Below are positions 20,543 to 31,096 of a DNA stretch of 64,000 bases, one piece after another; the stretch's first letter is position 1, and each line of letters opens with the position of its first letter. Origin of the DNA: Chondrus crispus (Eukaryota > Rhodophyta > Florideophyceae > Gigartinales > Gigartinaceae); assembly GCF_000350225.1 (NCBI RefSeq), contig NW_005178819.1, positions 33,244-97,243 of the forward strand, written 5' to 3'. Both the position numbers and the translations under genes were made by a program. The notes below the pieces were generated by a model that saw nothing but the letters and a program-made list of their open reading frames with translations, had not been told where the DNA came from and did no database searches.

Positions 20543-21106
20543 TTGTTTAAAAGCGAGGAAATGACTTGCAATCACAAAATTAACTCGTCAAATGTTAACG
20601 AGACGGGTGACAGCATTTATGAGGTTTCCGAGGTGATTCTGATTCGGCAAAGCAAGAGGCAAAAACTGGACTTGCTAAAAGCAATGCCTAGGGCCAATCG
20701 TCTCTTATTTACAGACGATAGTAAGGCCGTCAGAGCGTCTGACATGGGGAACGACAATGAAGACTCATCAGATGAGGAAGACCTTCATGGTATATCTGAC
20801 TACGCAATGACCGTGTCATCCCGTTTGACCCAGAATGCTGAAGAGGACAAAGATCGTGAGAGAGAGCGAGTGCGATCAATTCATGCCCGCAAATGGCCGC
20901 AGCAGCGTGAATTAAGTGGAGTTATTCGGCCTGCCGCAGGTTCCCAGGTCTCTATTGACCAGGGCTATAGCGACGATTCAGGAAGTGAAGTTCATGAAGA
21001 CGGGGGCTCTGGTAATGTGAGCTCTAGTGCTGAAGATCAAGCCGCAGATTCATCCATTGCTGATGAGGAAAGACTGGCGTTGGAGATTCTTAATTCTCGA
21101 AATTAA
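20543..21106 (+). CDS. Acidic Ser/Asp/Glu-rich protein of unknown function
   Basis: This is an intact 187-residue ORF starting MFKSEEMTCNHK; an alternative ATG lies seven codons in. Two acidic clusters (NDNEDSSDEEDLHG and SSADEERLALEI-like) flank a basic segment (DRERERVRSIHARK). It has no recognised domain, signal peptide or membrane segment. It is the first gene inside the left end of element D and reads inward from it. It may be an accessory protein of the transposon or cargo; nothing in the sequence decides. Confidence 0.45.
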   Translation: MFKSEEMTCNHKINSSNVNETGDSIYEVSEVILIRQSKRQKLDLLKAMPRANRLLFTDDSKAVRASDMGNDNEDSSDEEDLHGISDYAMTVSSRLTQNAEEDKDRERERVRSIHARKWPQQRELSGVIRPAAGSQVSIDQGYSDDSGSEVHEDGGSGNVSSSAEDQAADSSIADEERLALEILNSRN

Positions 21107-21277
21107 AGTATTGTCTTGCCAGGCCAGATCTTATGCTACACTGGCTTTCTCATCCCAGCCGTGTGGCGGTAGCGGTAAAGGTTTAGTTTAGTTTTGTTCA
21201 GTAAATCAGTGAAGCATTAATTGAGGATCAGTTAATGAAGTTAGTTCGTTTGAAACCTCTGGATGAGTGGGAATAGA

Positions 21278-22400
21278 CTATAACGGCGAAGAGACAGAAT
21301 CTTCGTTTCGGTGGATCGCAGGTGTTTCTTGGGCACCTGTTAAAGACATAGAGCAGAATCCCAAGACAAAGGGCCGGCGCTGCGGAGAAATCGTAGGGTA
21401 CGTATCAACCGTTTTTGGCTGAATGATGATGGGTGCATTCTTCCCTTCAGCTGTGCGTGCTGATCTTGAGGGCGCCTCTTTTTTCAAACCGCTTGAAATC
21501 TTTGAGCTGCGAGAAAAAGAACCCGATGGGTTCAAATCTAAATGTCGTCCGCTTGGGCCTGTTTCGTTGTTTGGTGACATTTGAGACAGTGGGTCCTCGC
21601 GTAGCTCTATTATTCTTTGACGCCAAGACGATCCCTAGTGACCCTGTCTTCGACAAATGCGACTCAGTGCGTGTGGTCTTCCCTGGTACTGCAAGAAAGG
21701 CTTGCCGTTTACTTGTGACTAGGGAAATGGGGCTCTTCCCACTTCGCTTCTGAAAGACATCGTCATAAAGAATCGCCTGGATCTGATATGTTCCAGTGGA
21801 AGGCACTCGTACTCGAGCTGTGTGTTCAAAACTTCCTGATCGGGATACCAATGCGCCAATAAATACTCTTTCCGTGGCCCCTACCACAATTACCCTGCTT
21901 GTCTGCTGGACATGCCCGTGACCATCGTTTTGCATAACACCAATGTCCAACACGAACTGAGGTGGCAACTTTGTGTCACCTTTGTTCCAAACCTGAATTT
22001 TCGTTTGGCAAAAAGCTCCGACAGGAACTGCGCTTCCGCGGGCGTGAGTATTTGCTGTGAGGGCCTCATTGGAATGACTTCCACGCTAATGGCAATTTCA
22101 GCTTGAGCTACGCGGGTAATACAAGGTGTTCTCTCTGCGGGCTCTGAGGGCCTTGAGCCTCGGAGTTTCACCAACATAGGTTTGATACTCTCCACTGCTA
22201 AGTTACACATTAGTCGCGCTGATGCTCCATCTTCCGAAAGGCATTCTTGATCGGCGAAAGTCTCCGTTCGCGTCCCACTGATTTGGGGGCACAATTGATC
22301 AAATGGTGCTAAACTCACGGTGGCCGGTGCAGAAACGTAATTCATTACTTCCACGTACATTGTCAGCTCGGGCGGTCCATTTGCTGGCCGCAAACGTCTA
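21278..22400 (-). pseudogene. Beta-sandwich-rich fragment, possibly TRAPP-II Trs120/TRAPPC9 C terminus
   Basis: Minus-strand coding sequence runs from about 22393 to 21278 in two frames joined near 22070. There, EVIPM continues best as EALTANTHARGSAVPVGAF and KIQVWNKGDTKLPPQF in the other frame. The strand-rich pattern (VLDIGVMQNDGHGH, RVIVVGATERVFIGALV, GTYQIQAILYDD) resembles the Ig-like C-terminal modules of the trafficking subunit Trs120/TRAPPC9. The match is by pattern only and not secure. There is no N-terminal half and one frame change, so if the identity is right this is a captured 3' gene fragment. The last part (21580-21278) is Ser/Lys-rich and may be unrelated. Confidence 0.35.
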
Positions 22401-22810
22401 CGTCATGGCCGAGGTCAGACGCTGCTTGGCGAAACGCTTCGTGCCGAAGAGCGTGCACGACTATCGAGCGGGCGTGGGCATCGGGACTATGGTTGTGGTG
22501 AGGGCTTTTGATGACAGCACGTTTGTGAACTTGAGAGAGGGAGACAGTCGGGAGGAGCCGGAGGGGGAGAAGGGGAAGGGGTTGGCCTGGGGGAAATCCT
22601 TTATTGATGAGGGTGCGCTTGTAGATCGCTCGTCGGCTATGAGTAATCTTTCCAAGGAGGTTTTGAAGGCGGACGGGTATCCCTGAGGCAGACACCGGAC
22701 AATGTTGCCTTCAGTCATTCTCCTCGCAGCTGAACAAGAACACAAACCACAGTTTTGCAGTTCGACATGGCGAAATAGAAATCGCGCGGAACGAGACGAC
22801 AAGAGTAGCG

Positions 22811-23296
22811 CTAAACTCTTTCCGGCGAGTACTGATAAATATGTTCCTTAGCGAGAGGTTGAGTGTGATCGCCAGTGACCGTGTCTTCCGGGTGGCGAGC
22901 AACAGCAGAAGGAAGGGGGATAGTCTTAGTATGGCCAGCTGGGCTCTTGTACATGTTGGAGCGCTCTGGGGGCAGGACAAAGCACCAGACACAAGCGAGG
23001 ATAGCGATGATGGTAGAGCCAATAGCAATAGAGATGACTGCGATGGTGAGTTTGCGGGGCAACGTACTGGGCGGTTGGGAAGGGAGGGGGCCAGTGCCAG
23101 GACCACCCTGTCCATTGCCTCCAGCTATTCCTAGGGGTGGGGTGCTGTTGTCAGGTGCAGTTTGTTGGTGAAGCTTGAAGGGTTGCTTCTGGCGTTGGAC
23201 AACCGAGAATATGAGAAGGAAGAAAAAAGATGAGAAGGACGAAACGAATGGAGAACGCCATGGTGGGCTCACACGACGAAACGGGATGAAGGGCAA
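22811..23296 (-). CDS. Small single-pass membrane protein, unknown
   Basis: A 161-residue ORF has an N-terminal hydrophobic stretch (SSFSSFFFLLIFSVV, residues about 19-33) that could be a signal anchor, then a Pro/Gly-rich linker. A clear transmembrane helix follows (TIAVISIAIGSTIIAILACVW, within residues about 84-104), then a hydrophilic tail. An overlapping minus-strand frame (from about 23258) starts MAFSIRFVLLIFFLPSHILG, a better classical signal peptide. It would reach the same body after one frame change near 23160. The intact form was therefore perhaps secreted-then-anchored (type I). No family was recognised. Confidence 0.45.
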   Translation of the reverse strand: MPFIPFRRVSPPWRSPFVSSFSSFFFLLIFSVVQRQKQPFKLHQQTAPDNSTPPLGIAGGNGQGGPGTGPLPSQPPSTLPRKLTIAVISIAIGSTIIAILACVWCFVLPPERSNMYKSPAGHTKTIPLPSAVARHPEDTVTGDHTQPLAKEHIYQYSPERV

Positions 23297-23750
23297 TTAC
23301 GAGCGGGGTCTCCTGGACGCGCCCGTGCAGCTCGCGGATGAGGGCGCCTCGGCGCGCGCTCTCCATGAGGCAAAGTTTTATGTCCCACTCTGCAGGCGGT
23401 CCGTGTCCAGCGCGCGGCACAGGCGCTGCGGGATGTGATTTTTCTGTAGTGATCTCTCCTGCAAGTCTATTCAGGTTATATATATCCCCTGATTAGTATT
23501 ATGACTCGGACATAGCATACGTGGCACGCTACGTGAGCGTGTGGCAAGTGAACCGCTTGCACTCTGCTCAGAACAGTTCGCTCGCCATCCTCTCTTGCAC
23601 CTCCCCCTGTCGTTCTTCTCTTCCTTCTCCCGCCTTAGCGCGCTCGAAAGTGCTTTAAGCGGAATGATGTAGAGGGATGCGCAGAGAGACGGTGAGGTAA
23701 TATTCCACCGTGGTCCTGCAAAGACGTCTGAAAATAGGAGCTTCTGCAGT

Positions 23751-25325
23751 ATGTCAAGAAGATTTGGATTTTTCGGCAAAAAGAATGATAGATACCGAGG
23801 GGTACGCCAGTTGCAAGCGCACGATGTCTATAACAAGGGCTTTGCCAGTATTTCCGAATCTGGAAGTTGTCTGCTAACAGGAAACTTTGATCGTCGAATG
23901 CAGCCAAGAAGGAATCGCACTGGCAGTACCAACGTGGAGGCAACTACAAATGGCGGAAACTCCCAGCCATTGAACTCCAGCCTTTATAGGGAAAGTTACT
24001 TTTCCCATTCGAGGGGTTCTGTTGTTGGCCATCTGTCATTCGAATCGTCCTCAGTTGACGCTTCGAAGAATACGACTGCACGGCAACAAAATTCGCTTTG
24101 GGGTATGTTTAACGGACCTAAGCATGAAAGCGTGCTCACAGTGAACAAAAGGCAGTACTTGATTTTGAGCGAGGCTGGAAGGGGTGGCAGCTCGAAAGTT
24201 TTCAAAGTTCTCAGCCAGGATATGGAAGTGCTGGCCATAAAGTGCGTGAAGGTCCCCGCTTCGTCGCATTTTCGAACAACTCTTGTTTCGTACGCAAACG
24301 AAATGGCGTTGCTCAAGAAACTCCGAGGTTTTTCATCGATCATCCAACTCCTCGATGCGGAAGTTCAGTACGAATGTAGAACCATCAAGATGGTCATGGA
24401 GTACGGGGACGTTGACTTTACGAAAATCCTACTCCGCAATAAGAGTAGGAGTATGGAGGATCACTTCACGAGGGGTCACTGGCTGCAAATTGTTAAGGCT
24501 GTGCACGCCATTCACGAGGCTAAAATCATTCATGGAGATTTTAAACCAGCAAACTTTTTGGTCGTCCGAGGAGAGTTGAAGTTAATAGATTGTAGGATTG
24601 CGAAAGCCATCACTAGCGACGACATGACAAAAGTTTTTCGGGAAGCTCAGGTAGGGACTTTCAACTACATTTCCCCGGAGGCCTTAGTGAACGAGAATCC
24701 AGATCCTAGAGCATGGAATGAGTACGGCACTGACTCAGAAACTGGTCTGCAATCAGTAAGGTACCGAGTGGGGCGTGCAAGTGATATCTGGAGTTTAGGT
24801 TGCATCTTGTATCAAATGTTGTGTGGAAGAGCGCCCTTCGCCCACATCAAAGACACTCTTCAAAAGCTGAACTGCATTCAGAATCCAAAGTACGAAATAT
24901 CATATTGTCATGTAACCGACCCTGTTGCGCTTGAAGTCCTCCACGGATGCCTGCAGCGCGACCCGCAAAATCGTGTGTCCATTACAGACCTTATGCAACA
25001 TCCCTTCGTTTACCTTAGCCACGATCGCAACATAGGCGTGGCAAATGGCAGCATGAAAAGCGCGAGCATCTCAGAAGATTTGCTCGCTGTGACCATGGAT
25101 TTTCTGGACATTGTGAAAAGAGAAGCGGTTCCTCACTCTCTTATTTCCAATGTGGTAGATGATAGCGACCTAGCACTTTTGCCCAACATCATGAAAGCCT
25201 TCATCCCCTGTATTCTGAAAAGGCTCGGAAAGCTATCGGCCTCAGTGACACCAGCTCCGTCTGCGACGGGAAAAAGTAATTATCAGAACCAGTCCTGGAA
25301 AGGAGGCGCTTCCCCAACGACATGA
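23751..25325 (+). CDS. Mps1/TTK-type protein kinase with altered DFG motif
   Basis: An uninterrupted 524-residue ORF: an unconserved ~130-residue N terminus, then a full kinase domain (about 134-425). Visible elements are the glycine loop GRGGSSKVF (143-151), Lys in LAIKCVKV (164), Glu in NEMALLKKL (184), catalytic loop HGDFKPANFL (261-270) and SPEAL (308-312). After these come DIWSLGCILYQMLCG and the C-lobe Arg in DPQNRVSI. KPANFLVV, LKLIDxxIAKAI and VGTFNYISPEAL are the TTK/Mps1 signature (spindle-checkpoint kinase). The DFG motif reads DCR: codons GAT TGT AGG at 24588-24596. The metal-binding Asp is kept, but Phe and Gly are replaced, which is rare in active kinases. There are no stops or frameshifts, unlike the other host-like genes in element D. 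It may be a pseudokinase in use, or a recently captured copy starting to decay. Confidence 0.85.
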   Translation: MSRRFGFFGKKNDRYRGVRQLQAHDVYNKGFASISESGSCLLTGNFDRRMQPRRNRTGSTNVEATTNGGNSQPLNSSLYRESYFSHSRGSVVGHLSFESSSVDASKNTTARQQNSLWGMFNGPKHESVLTVNKRQYLILSEAGRGGSSKVFKVLSQDMEVLAIKCVKVPASSHFRTTLVSYANEMALLKKLRGFSSIIQLLDAEVQYECRTIKMVMEYGDVDFTKILLRNKSRSMEDHFTRGHWLQIVKAVHAIHEAKIIHGDFKPANFLVVRGELKLIDCRIAKAITSDDMTKVFREAQVGTFNYISPEALVNENPDPRAWNEYGTDSETGLQSVRYRVGRASDIWSLGCILYQMLCGRAPFAHIKDTLQKLNCIQNPKYEISYCHVTDPVALEVLHGCLQRDPQNRVSITDLMQHPFVYLSHDRNIGVANGSMKSASISEDLLAVTMDFLDIVKREAVPHSLISNVVDDSDLALLPNIMKAFIPCILKRLGKLSASVTPAPSATGKSNYQNQSWKGGASPTT

Positions 25326-25950
25326 GCTGTTGCTCCCTCGGGAGCGCACACTGTGCTCAGAGGAGCAGGGATGGCCCAGATTATACGGTAGCATCAGCAC
25401 CAATTTTAGAACGCAAATAGCAACCGACTAGATCTCGTAACAAAATGAGTGTGGATGCGAGTCACTTTGTTGGAGGAACGAGCCCTTGTAGAACAGACAA
25501 TAGAAAGAAAACAATGCGGGAGTAAATAACCGGAGTTTCGCAATGAAGGCGTATTTCTTCTCATGGTATTGCACGGGATACATGAACGCTAAGCCCGGGC
25601 TTGCTTGAACTTAAAAGCTTCCTTCGTTGTGCTCCTATGAACACTGGAAGGAGAGATGAGGAGGGAGGTCTGGCCCGGCCAAGGTTAGCTGCGTTCTTGT
25701 CCGGGTATTTACATACGCTCAAAGGGTTCATGCCGGGGGGTTGCAGGCGGTTTGTAGAGCGAGTGTGCTAGAGTTACAGCTACCAGATATGGTTCAGACA
25801 GGGGCTTATCGCGTGATCACATTGGATGCCGGATAGTTAGAGTTTGAGGACTTTACAATTGATGGGAAAGCTGAAGGGTGGATGAGGTGATCGTGACGAA
25901 GGTGCCTCGTGCGGGACTCTGTAGTGCCGGCGCAGGGTGGGGCGCGTTGA
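25326..25950. other. Non-coding stretch downstream of the kinase
   Basis: No convincing ORF on either strand and no repeats noticed. It presumably holds the kinase 3' end and unrecognised sequence next to the SNF2 fragment. Confidence 0.4.
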
Positions 25951-25954
25951 CGTC

Positions 25955-26330
25955 TTCATCTGTGCGACATTCAATGTCGCTATTGCGAGATGCCACGATT
26001 CCAAAAGGCCCAAGACGACTATGGCTTCACCCGCAGAAAATGCAATAAGATAAACATGTCATTGACACGGTTATGAATTACGGTATCCGTTACGCACCAT
26101 CGCTTCTCCGCTTTGGGAGAGAATGCAGCTCGAGCCCACTTCGTTACTCGATTATTGATAGTGTGTGCATAGTCGAGAACTACGTGGCGCCATTGCAACT
26201 GAAAGACTGGCCCTCCCGAGCATTTTCTCTTGGATTCGTCTGTCACAAAGTTCAGGGGGTTATCAGAATATTACGCGGCAAGGATTCCAGCAGCATTCAC
26301 GACAACATCTGCACATTGGAGCGATATTGA
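25955..26330 (-). pseudogene. SNF2 ATPase fragment, Rad5/Rad16/HLTF type
   Basis: On the minus strand, LQWRHVVLDYAHTINNRVTK matches the Walker B region of Rad5/Rad16/HLTF-like SNF2 helicases (W.RVVLDEAHTIKNR.T), with DEAH changed to DYAH. RWCVTDTVIHNRVND matches motif III (RWCLTGTPIQNRLDD), and ILLHFLRVKP followed, past a stop, by SSWAFWNRG matches FLRVKPFSDW.FWNR. Upstream in another frame, ADVVVNAAGILAA matches the preceding ADVVITTYG block. Only about 120 residues of a >800-residue protein remain, with stops and damaged motifs, so this is a dead fragment. Confidence 0.75.
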
Positions 26331-26702
26331 TTGCGAAATACCTCACGAGCTACCATAGTACATGACGGCTCGGAGAAAGTTGGGGATACATGGTGGTGCA
26401 ATTCGTTCATTCATTGGGTGACTATGGAGGTAGGACAAACTATATCGGTTCCGCCCTGTTCACTCTTGCCGACATGAGCAGCCGAAATGATTTTTTAGAA
26501 TGGTGCTCGCGCCCCTCATGCGATTTTACCGAGTGATGTCTTCCACTAGAACGAGCTCCGACTTTTTTATCTGCTCTAATACTGCAGCTTCTGATAGTGA
26601 AGGCGTGCAATTGTTGGCGTGCAGCTTAGCGAGTACTGGTGAACCCGTCTTGACACTGGTCGTGCAAATCCGAACTTTACGTAACCTATCAGTGCAGAAA
26701 TG
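26331..26702. other. Gene-free stretch
   Basis: Only short ORFs without recognisable motifs. It lies between the SNF2 fragment and the 3' end of the coiled-coil gene. Confidence 0.4.
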
Positions 26703-28867
26703 TTAGTCTAGCATTCCCGCCATAACATCATCGTCACTGTCGAAATCATCTTCCAAATCTTCTGTTTGATGTCTCCACTCATTGGTGCCGCTTGGCACCG
26801 CGCTTTCGCTGCTGTCAATGTCTTGCGGTGCAGAAATGTTTAATCTGGCGAATGTCTCTTTGGAGATTTTCAACACCCCACTGATATCCTTCTCTTTCTC
26901 CGATCTACCCGGTAACATCTGTCGCAGCGTGATTTCGGGTATCACAGATTGGCTCCTCTCACTTGTCACGTCACCACTGACAGCTGTTGCCTCATCATGC
27001 GTTGCCGTTGTACCTGAAGGATTGTAGTTCGCCCGAACAGAGAACAATTGCCTCAGAAACCAAGCAATCCGATAGATTGTTCGAAGCATTGACGCATGTG
27101 ATCCAAGAGTCTTTTCCTCACCACAATGGCAATAGGCGCAGACGAAGCGCAGAGCAATTCGCAAGATTTTATGGTTGCGCTTGATCTCTGTGACACGGTT
27201 TTCGCCGTTCGAACCACCAGTGACGGTGACTTGATAAGTCGCCTGTATCACCAGGTCTTTGGTTTCCGATATAAGAGCAGCCAGAAGCTTCTGAGTGGTG
27301 ACGGATGTGTGTGTATCCCACCCTACAGTAGTGTCAGGGATCTCGGAAGCGGGGACGGATTCCGCATCGCTGTGCAAAAATCGAAAGGTGGGTGACGAGT
27401 GAGAGCGATGGAAAGAGTCATGTTCACTCCAGTTAACCAGTAGAAAGAGGCCGCTCTCGAACATTTTGACGTTTGAGCGATCCGGAGAGATTCGCAAACA
27501 GTCGTTAATAATAGCGACGATCCTCTTGCATATGAACAGATGTTTGCGCCTAGTCGGGCAGGAGGGATCCGGAGGTAACTCGGCCTTCACGCACTCGTGA
27601 TGCATTCGCGCGGTGTGCAGCGTTTGCTTGTCCAAAACACCTGGTTGCAGCCAAGAAGGCTTCGTAGAAACATGAACATCAATTCCATTGCTGTCAGCAT
27701 CCCTATCAATAAAGGCTTTGGTCGTTGTAAATTCTGCCGCATATGCTCGTATACTTTCGTCGGAGAGATTTCTTGCGTTCATCACCGCACGTTTGGCTGT
27801 ACTGAAGCGAAAACTTGCATGCTTTTTGCCCAGTCCGTGTTTGAATTCTGAAAGAGGTTTGTTATGTTTGAGCTTGAACAAGAGGACGCTGACGACACGA
27901 GATGTCATCCGGGGGTCATCCTGGTTATTGTGATAGACATCCATAAACGAAGATAGAGTCTGTGCAAGCGATCTTGACACGGTATCGGCGTTCACTGCCG
28001 CATTGATTTCGATAATAACTGTGGGGTTGTCTTTGAGAACGTCCTTTTCCAGGTTCTTAGTTGCAGCTTTCCGAGACCCTCCCTGCACCCTTGATCGAGA
28101 TGGTATTCGCGAACTACCTGCAGAGCTTTGAAGAATGAGGAGTTTGATGTCCTCCAAACTGGACGCCGTATTGGCATTGCTTTTCACTAAGTCCGATAAT
28201 GTGGCATTGCAGCTGGCCAGCTCTTCTGCCAACCTCTTGTGCATTGCCACTATGGATCGCTGCAACTCAGTGCTCTCAAGCGCGGATGAATTCGATCGGG
28301 GTGGGTGCAAGGTAGGGTTCGAACGTGCGGCAGGCTGTAGCTCGGTGCTCTCAAGCGCAGATGAATTCGACAGGGGTACCCGCACAGTAGGTTTCGAACG
28401 TGTGGCAATGGACGCCTCTTATGCGCGGACACTGTACGTCGCAGACCCATGTTTTCTTGTGCTTCTTTTCGGGGGCTGGATGATGGCGAAGCTATGACTT
28501 GGAATGAAGGTCCCACAGAATCTGTCCGAAATCGCAAACGGGAAGAATTCCGCCGTGTCTTAGCTGCACCGGAAGACGCTGGTGTGTGTGATTGAAGGGA
28601 ACAGGGTGTTGTAGTGTGAAGAGGTTGGCGCGGTGATGAAGGAGGCGACGACGTGTCTGGAGAAGGAGGTCGGTGAGATGCGAGAACTGTTGATTTCGCG
28701 CGAGAGGGTAACGAAGATCGCAGATTTGATGGAGGAGGACAAGTGGTGCGTTCCGAAGTCGAAATGTTTTCCTGGGGTGTGAGGAGTGCCTTCGAAGTTG
28801 AAGAGATGTTTTCGGAACCACTATGCGTAAAACGCCGTACATGCCGCCTGAAAGAATTGTCCATCAC
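26703..28867 (-). pseudogene. Large unrecognised protein: Ser/Pro-rich N terminus, coiled coil, acidic tail
   Basis: The minus-strand ORF from 28867 (MMDNSFRRHVRRF) is Ser/Pro/Thr-rich to about 28420 (residues 1-145). It then runs out of frame through a two-copy 69-71-bp tandem repeat (28262-28404; unit encoding SSALESTELQ in one frame). The long frame continues to 26703 for about 560 residues. That part has a short coiled coil (HKRLAEELASCNATLSDLVK), a helical central region with no known domain and an acidic end (EDLEDDFDSDDDVMAGMLD). The long frame has no ATG at its head, so the N-terminal ORF is probably the same gene, separated by a frameshift or an intron inside the repeat. It could be a second transposon protein, as TnpA is in plant CACTA elements; this is conjecture. 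Confidence 0.5.
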
Positions 28868-29044
28868 GTTGGGAAGCGCGGCAAACTCGAACTGCGACTG
28901 TTTGTGCAGATCACTTAACTGTTTCGCGGGAAAAGAGTTTTCAGAAGTATGTATGAGTTGATTGCAAAGACAGCTTACATCGTTAAATTTAAAAATATGT
29001 CTGTAAATATTAAAATTGGCAGAAAGTGTTGTACACCGTCGCCC

Positions 29045-30111
29045 TCACCTTCCAACGCAAACGTCTCCTCGATTTGTGAGGCCCGCCCCCGTCCGGACCA
29101 AGAACATCACAATCGTGAATTGGTGCCGCTGAAATGTCCGCCACCGCTGCGTCCCGCGCACGGAGTCCAGCTCTCTGTCACAGTGAAGCATCCAGCGCGG
29201 GCTATCGCACATTCTACATGCCGGGCTTCCTTGCCCCCACTCTCCGTCCACGCTGTTTCGAAATACTCCTTGTTCCTCGTGACATCTCCCAGGACGCAAA
29301 TGAGGCCAGGCCGTCGCGCAGCACGAGCATGGACAGCTCCCTTCGCACCAAAGTTCAAAACCGCAGAGGCAATCTCAGGATATCCTGCCATCCCGTCCTC
29401 CACAACTGCTCGGTCGAATTGGTCCAGCTGCTCACGAACCAGAGCCTCAGCATGACCAAGGTAGTCAATCAGGCGATAGCAATCAACAGCATCATTCGAC
29501 CTTCTCGAAAAATCTCCATGGCTGATTTCACAAGCCCTATCCTTCCACCTGAAATGGCGAGCTCCTTCTTCAACTCCCATCGCGTTGGCAGAGCAGATGC
29601 GAACAGGAGCATGTTCCGCTCTGCCACAGCCGCATGCCTACCATCTTCATCCATTGACGCAATCGGGTCATCCACAAACCATGCTATCTCCTCCAATTGC
29701 GACATGCATCGCTCCAAGTGCCTCCCACGCTTACGCTCAAACTTCACGCGCAGCATGAGAGCCTGCACTTGCACCATACTACTCGTTCCGAGCGGGACTG
29801 TCCTGTTCTGAATAACAAGGTTCACGTATGGTGCCATCTCCTCTTTCCTCAATATGTGGGACGCATTGCGGGCCCGAACAACGGCGGCTTTCCCCAGCCC
29901 CAAAAGCCTGCCGGATCGGCGAGAGATGCTCCTTCTCCTCCGCCAACGTCACTTGCTCTTCTTCATCATCACTTTCGTTTCCCGCATCAGACGCCGTGAC
30001 GACAAAATCTTTATCCCCAGTCAGTTGAAAGTAGCTCCACACGTCGCTATCATTCACAGGCACATTGTTTGGCAAAGGCAGGCCCCCAATCTGACCTATA
30101 CAGTATAACAT
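29045..30111 (-). pseudogene. TTC27/Emw1-like TPR protein, fragmentary
   Basis: Minus-strand pieces in three frames follow the order of TTC27. First is an acidic stretch with LSPIRQAFGAGES. Then come EEMAPYVNLVIQ and ALMLRVKFERKRGRHLERCM (usually MALLLRCRLE..R.RT.ERAMMQLQ). Next is LPTRWELKKELA with GLVKSAMEIFREG (the strongly conserved RWELKKELAE.Y.SLGLV.SALEIFE). In a second frame come YLGHAEALVREQLDQF and ICVLGDVTRNKEYFETAW (LLC.LGDvT.dp..YEKAWElS). These blocks are specific to TTC27, a conserved TPR protein. The TPR array that should follow is missing, and the frame breaks at about 29840 and 29520 show it cannot make the normal product. Confidence 0.75.
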
Positions 30112-30148
30112 ACGGAACCCCCTCGGGGGGGTACCGTATGTTGTACTG
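30101..30148. mobile_element. Very short TA-flanked inverted repeat, MITE-like
   Basis: Two arms of about 22 bp, CAGTATAACATACGGAACCC and (reverse complement of the right arm) CAGTACAACATACGGTACCC, are separated by only a few bases. TA is present on both sides (30099-30100, 30149-30150). CAG ends with TA flanks fit the Tc1/mariner/pogo superfamily. At 48 bp it is essentially terminal repeats only, and it could equally be a palindrome of other origin. It sits at the upstream edge of the TTC27 fragment. Confidence 0.55.
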
Positions 30149-30367
30149 TATAGTGTGTTGCGTGGCTACTTCGATGGTGGGGCCATATCGCGGTGAGTGA
30201 CGTTTGACCGTGGAAGACACGGGGGCGCACGGGGGCGAAAGGGCATGGAAGGGGAGAGCGGGGTGCGTGTGTGCAAGAGAGGTTGGGATGAGAGTCCGCT
30301 GGGGGCGTGTTCTTCCTACCTAAAGGCAAGCATTGGCGTTCGACCGGCAGAAATATTTGTCACTGTG

Positions 30368-30999
30368 CTATGGACGAGAGGGCTCGAAGGATGGCGATAA
30401 CTCCTCGCAGTTGATCCCAGCTCGCATCATATCCAACCGCCGACTTCTGGCTACTCCTCCAGTTAGGAATACCTCGCACAAGATTGTCGACATGCTCGAC
30501 ACGCTCATCTGCAGCGCTTCCACAATTCCACACTGTTCCACTCCGGCTAGCGTTGGTAAAAAACTGACCTCCGGCGTACGTACGTAGAAGATGTCGGACT
30601 CTTCATCGCTTTGGTAAACGAGGCATGGACGGAGACTGCTCCGTCGCCGGTAACCCGGGCAAATTGGCCGTGAAGATGGTCCTCGGCCCATTCAAGAACG
30701 TCTAGAACAACTACTCTTTCGCTCCCGCCTACCTGAACCACCAATCCGCTCCTCCACCTCATCAACAGTCTCCCCCAGTCCATACACCTGCATATCCGCC
30801 CCACCAACCCCAGCCGTACGCACACCAACCTCATTCCCAACAGTATCCACCCCACGATCAGACGTACCACCCGCACGCCTCGCAGTAAGAGCCCAGCTCG
30901 CATCATGTCCAACCGCCAGGATATCCCAGCATCGGAGGAGCTCCATGTCATAACATGTAAGAGCTCAACCACAAAAAAAATTACCAAATGGCGTTGCAC
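30368..30999 (-). pseudogene. Actin-related protein (Arp5-like) C-terminal fragment
   Basis: The minus-strand sequence VRTPEVSFLPTLAGVEQCGI followed by VEALQMSV and VFLTGG matches the late actin-fold region of Arp5-type proteins (ER.RVPEiLFqPs.iG.eQaGi.E.i, then NiFLTGG). The part after TGG is not conserved. Upstream, in another frame, there is a helical segment (VLDVLEWAEDHLHGQ). A short stretch around RLDMMRAG is duplicated (30413-30450 and 30889-30922). Arp5 is a subunit of the INO80 chromatin remodeller. A separate Arp5-like piece on the opposite strand lies at 32.7-34.0 kb, so the captured gene appears split and inverted. Confidence 0.55.
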
Positions 31000-31096
31000 T
31001 GAATCATTTAACGCGTTTGTGCTGAAAAGTTCGACAACTTTTTGAAGTCTCTGAGACTTTCAAAATTCATAGATGTGTCTATGACGACATACGTGA

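Noticed and set aside
29134..29811. Long plus-strand ORF of 225 codons
   Set aside because: It is the shadow of the TTC27-like coding sequence on the minus strand, whose motifs are conserved while the plus-strand product has none.
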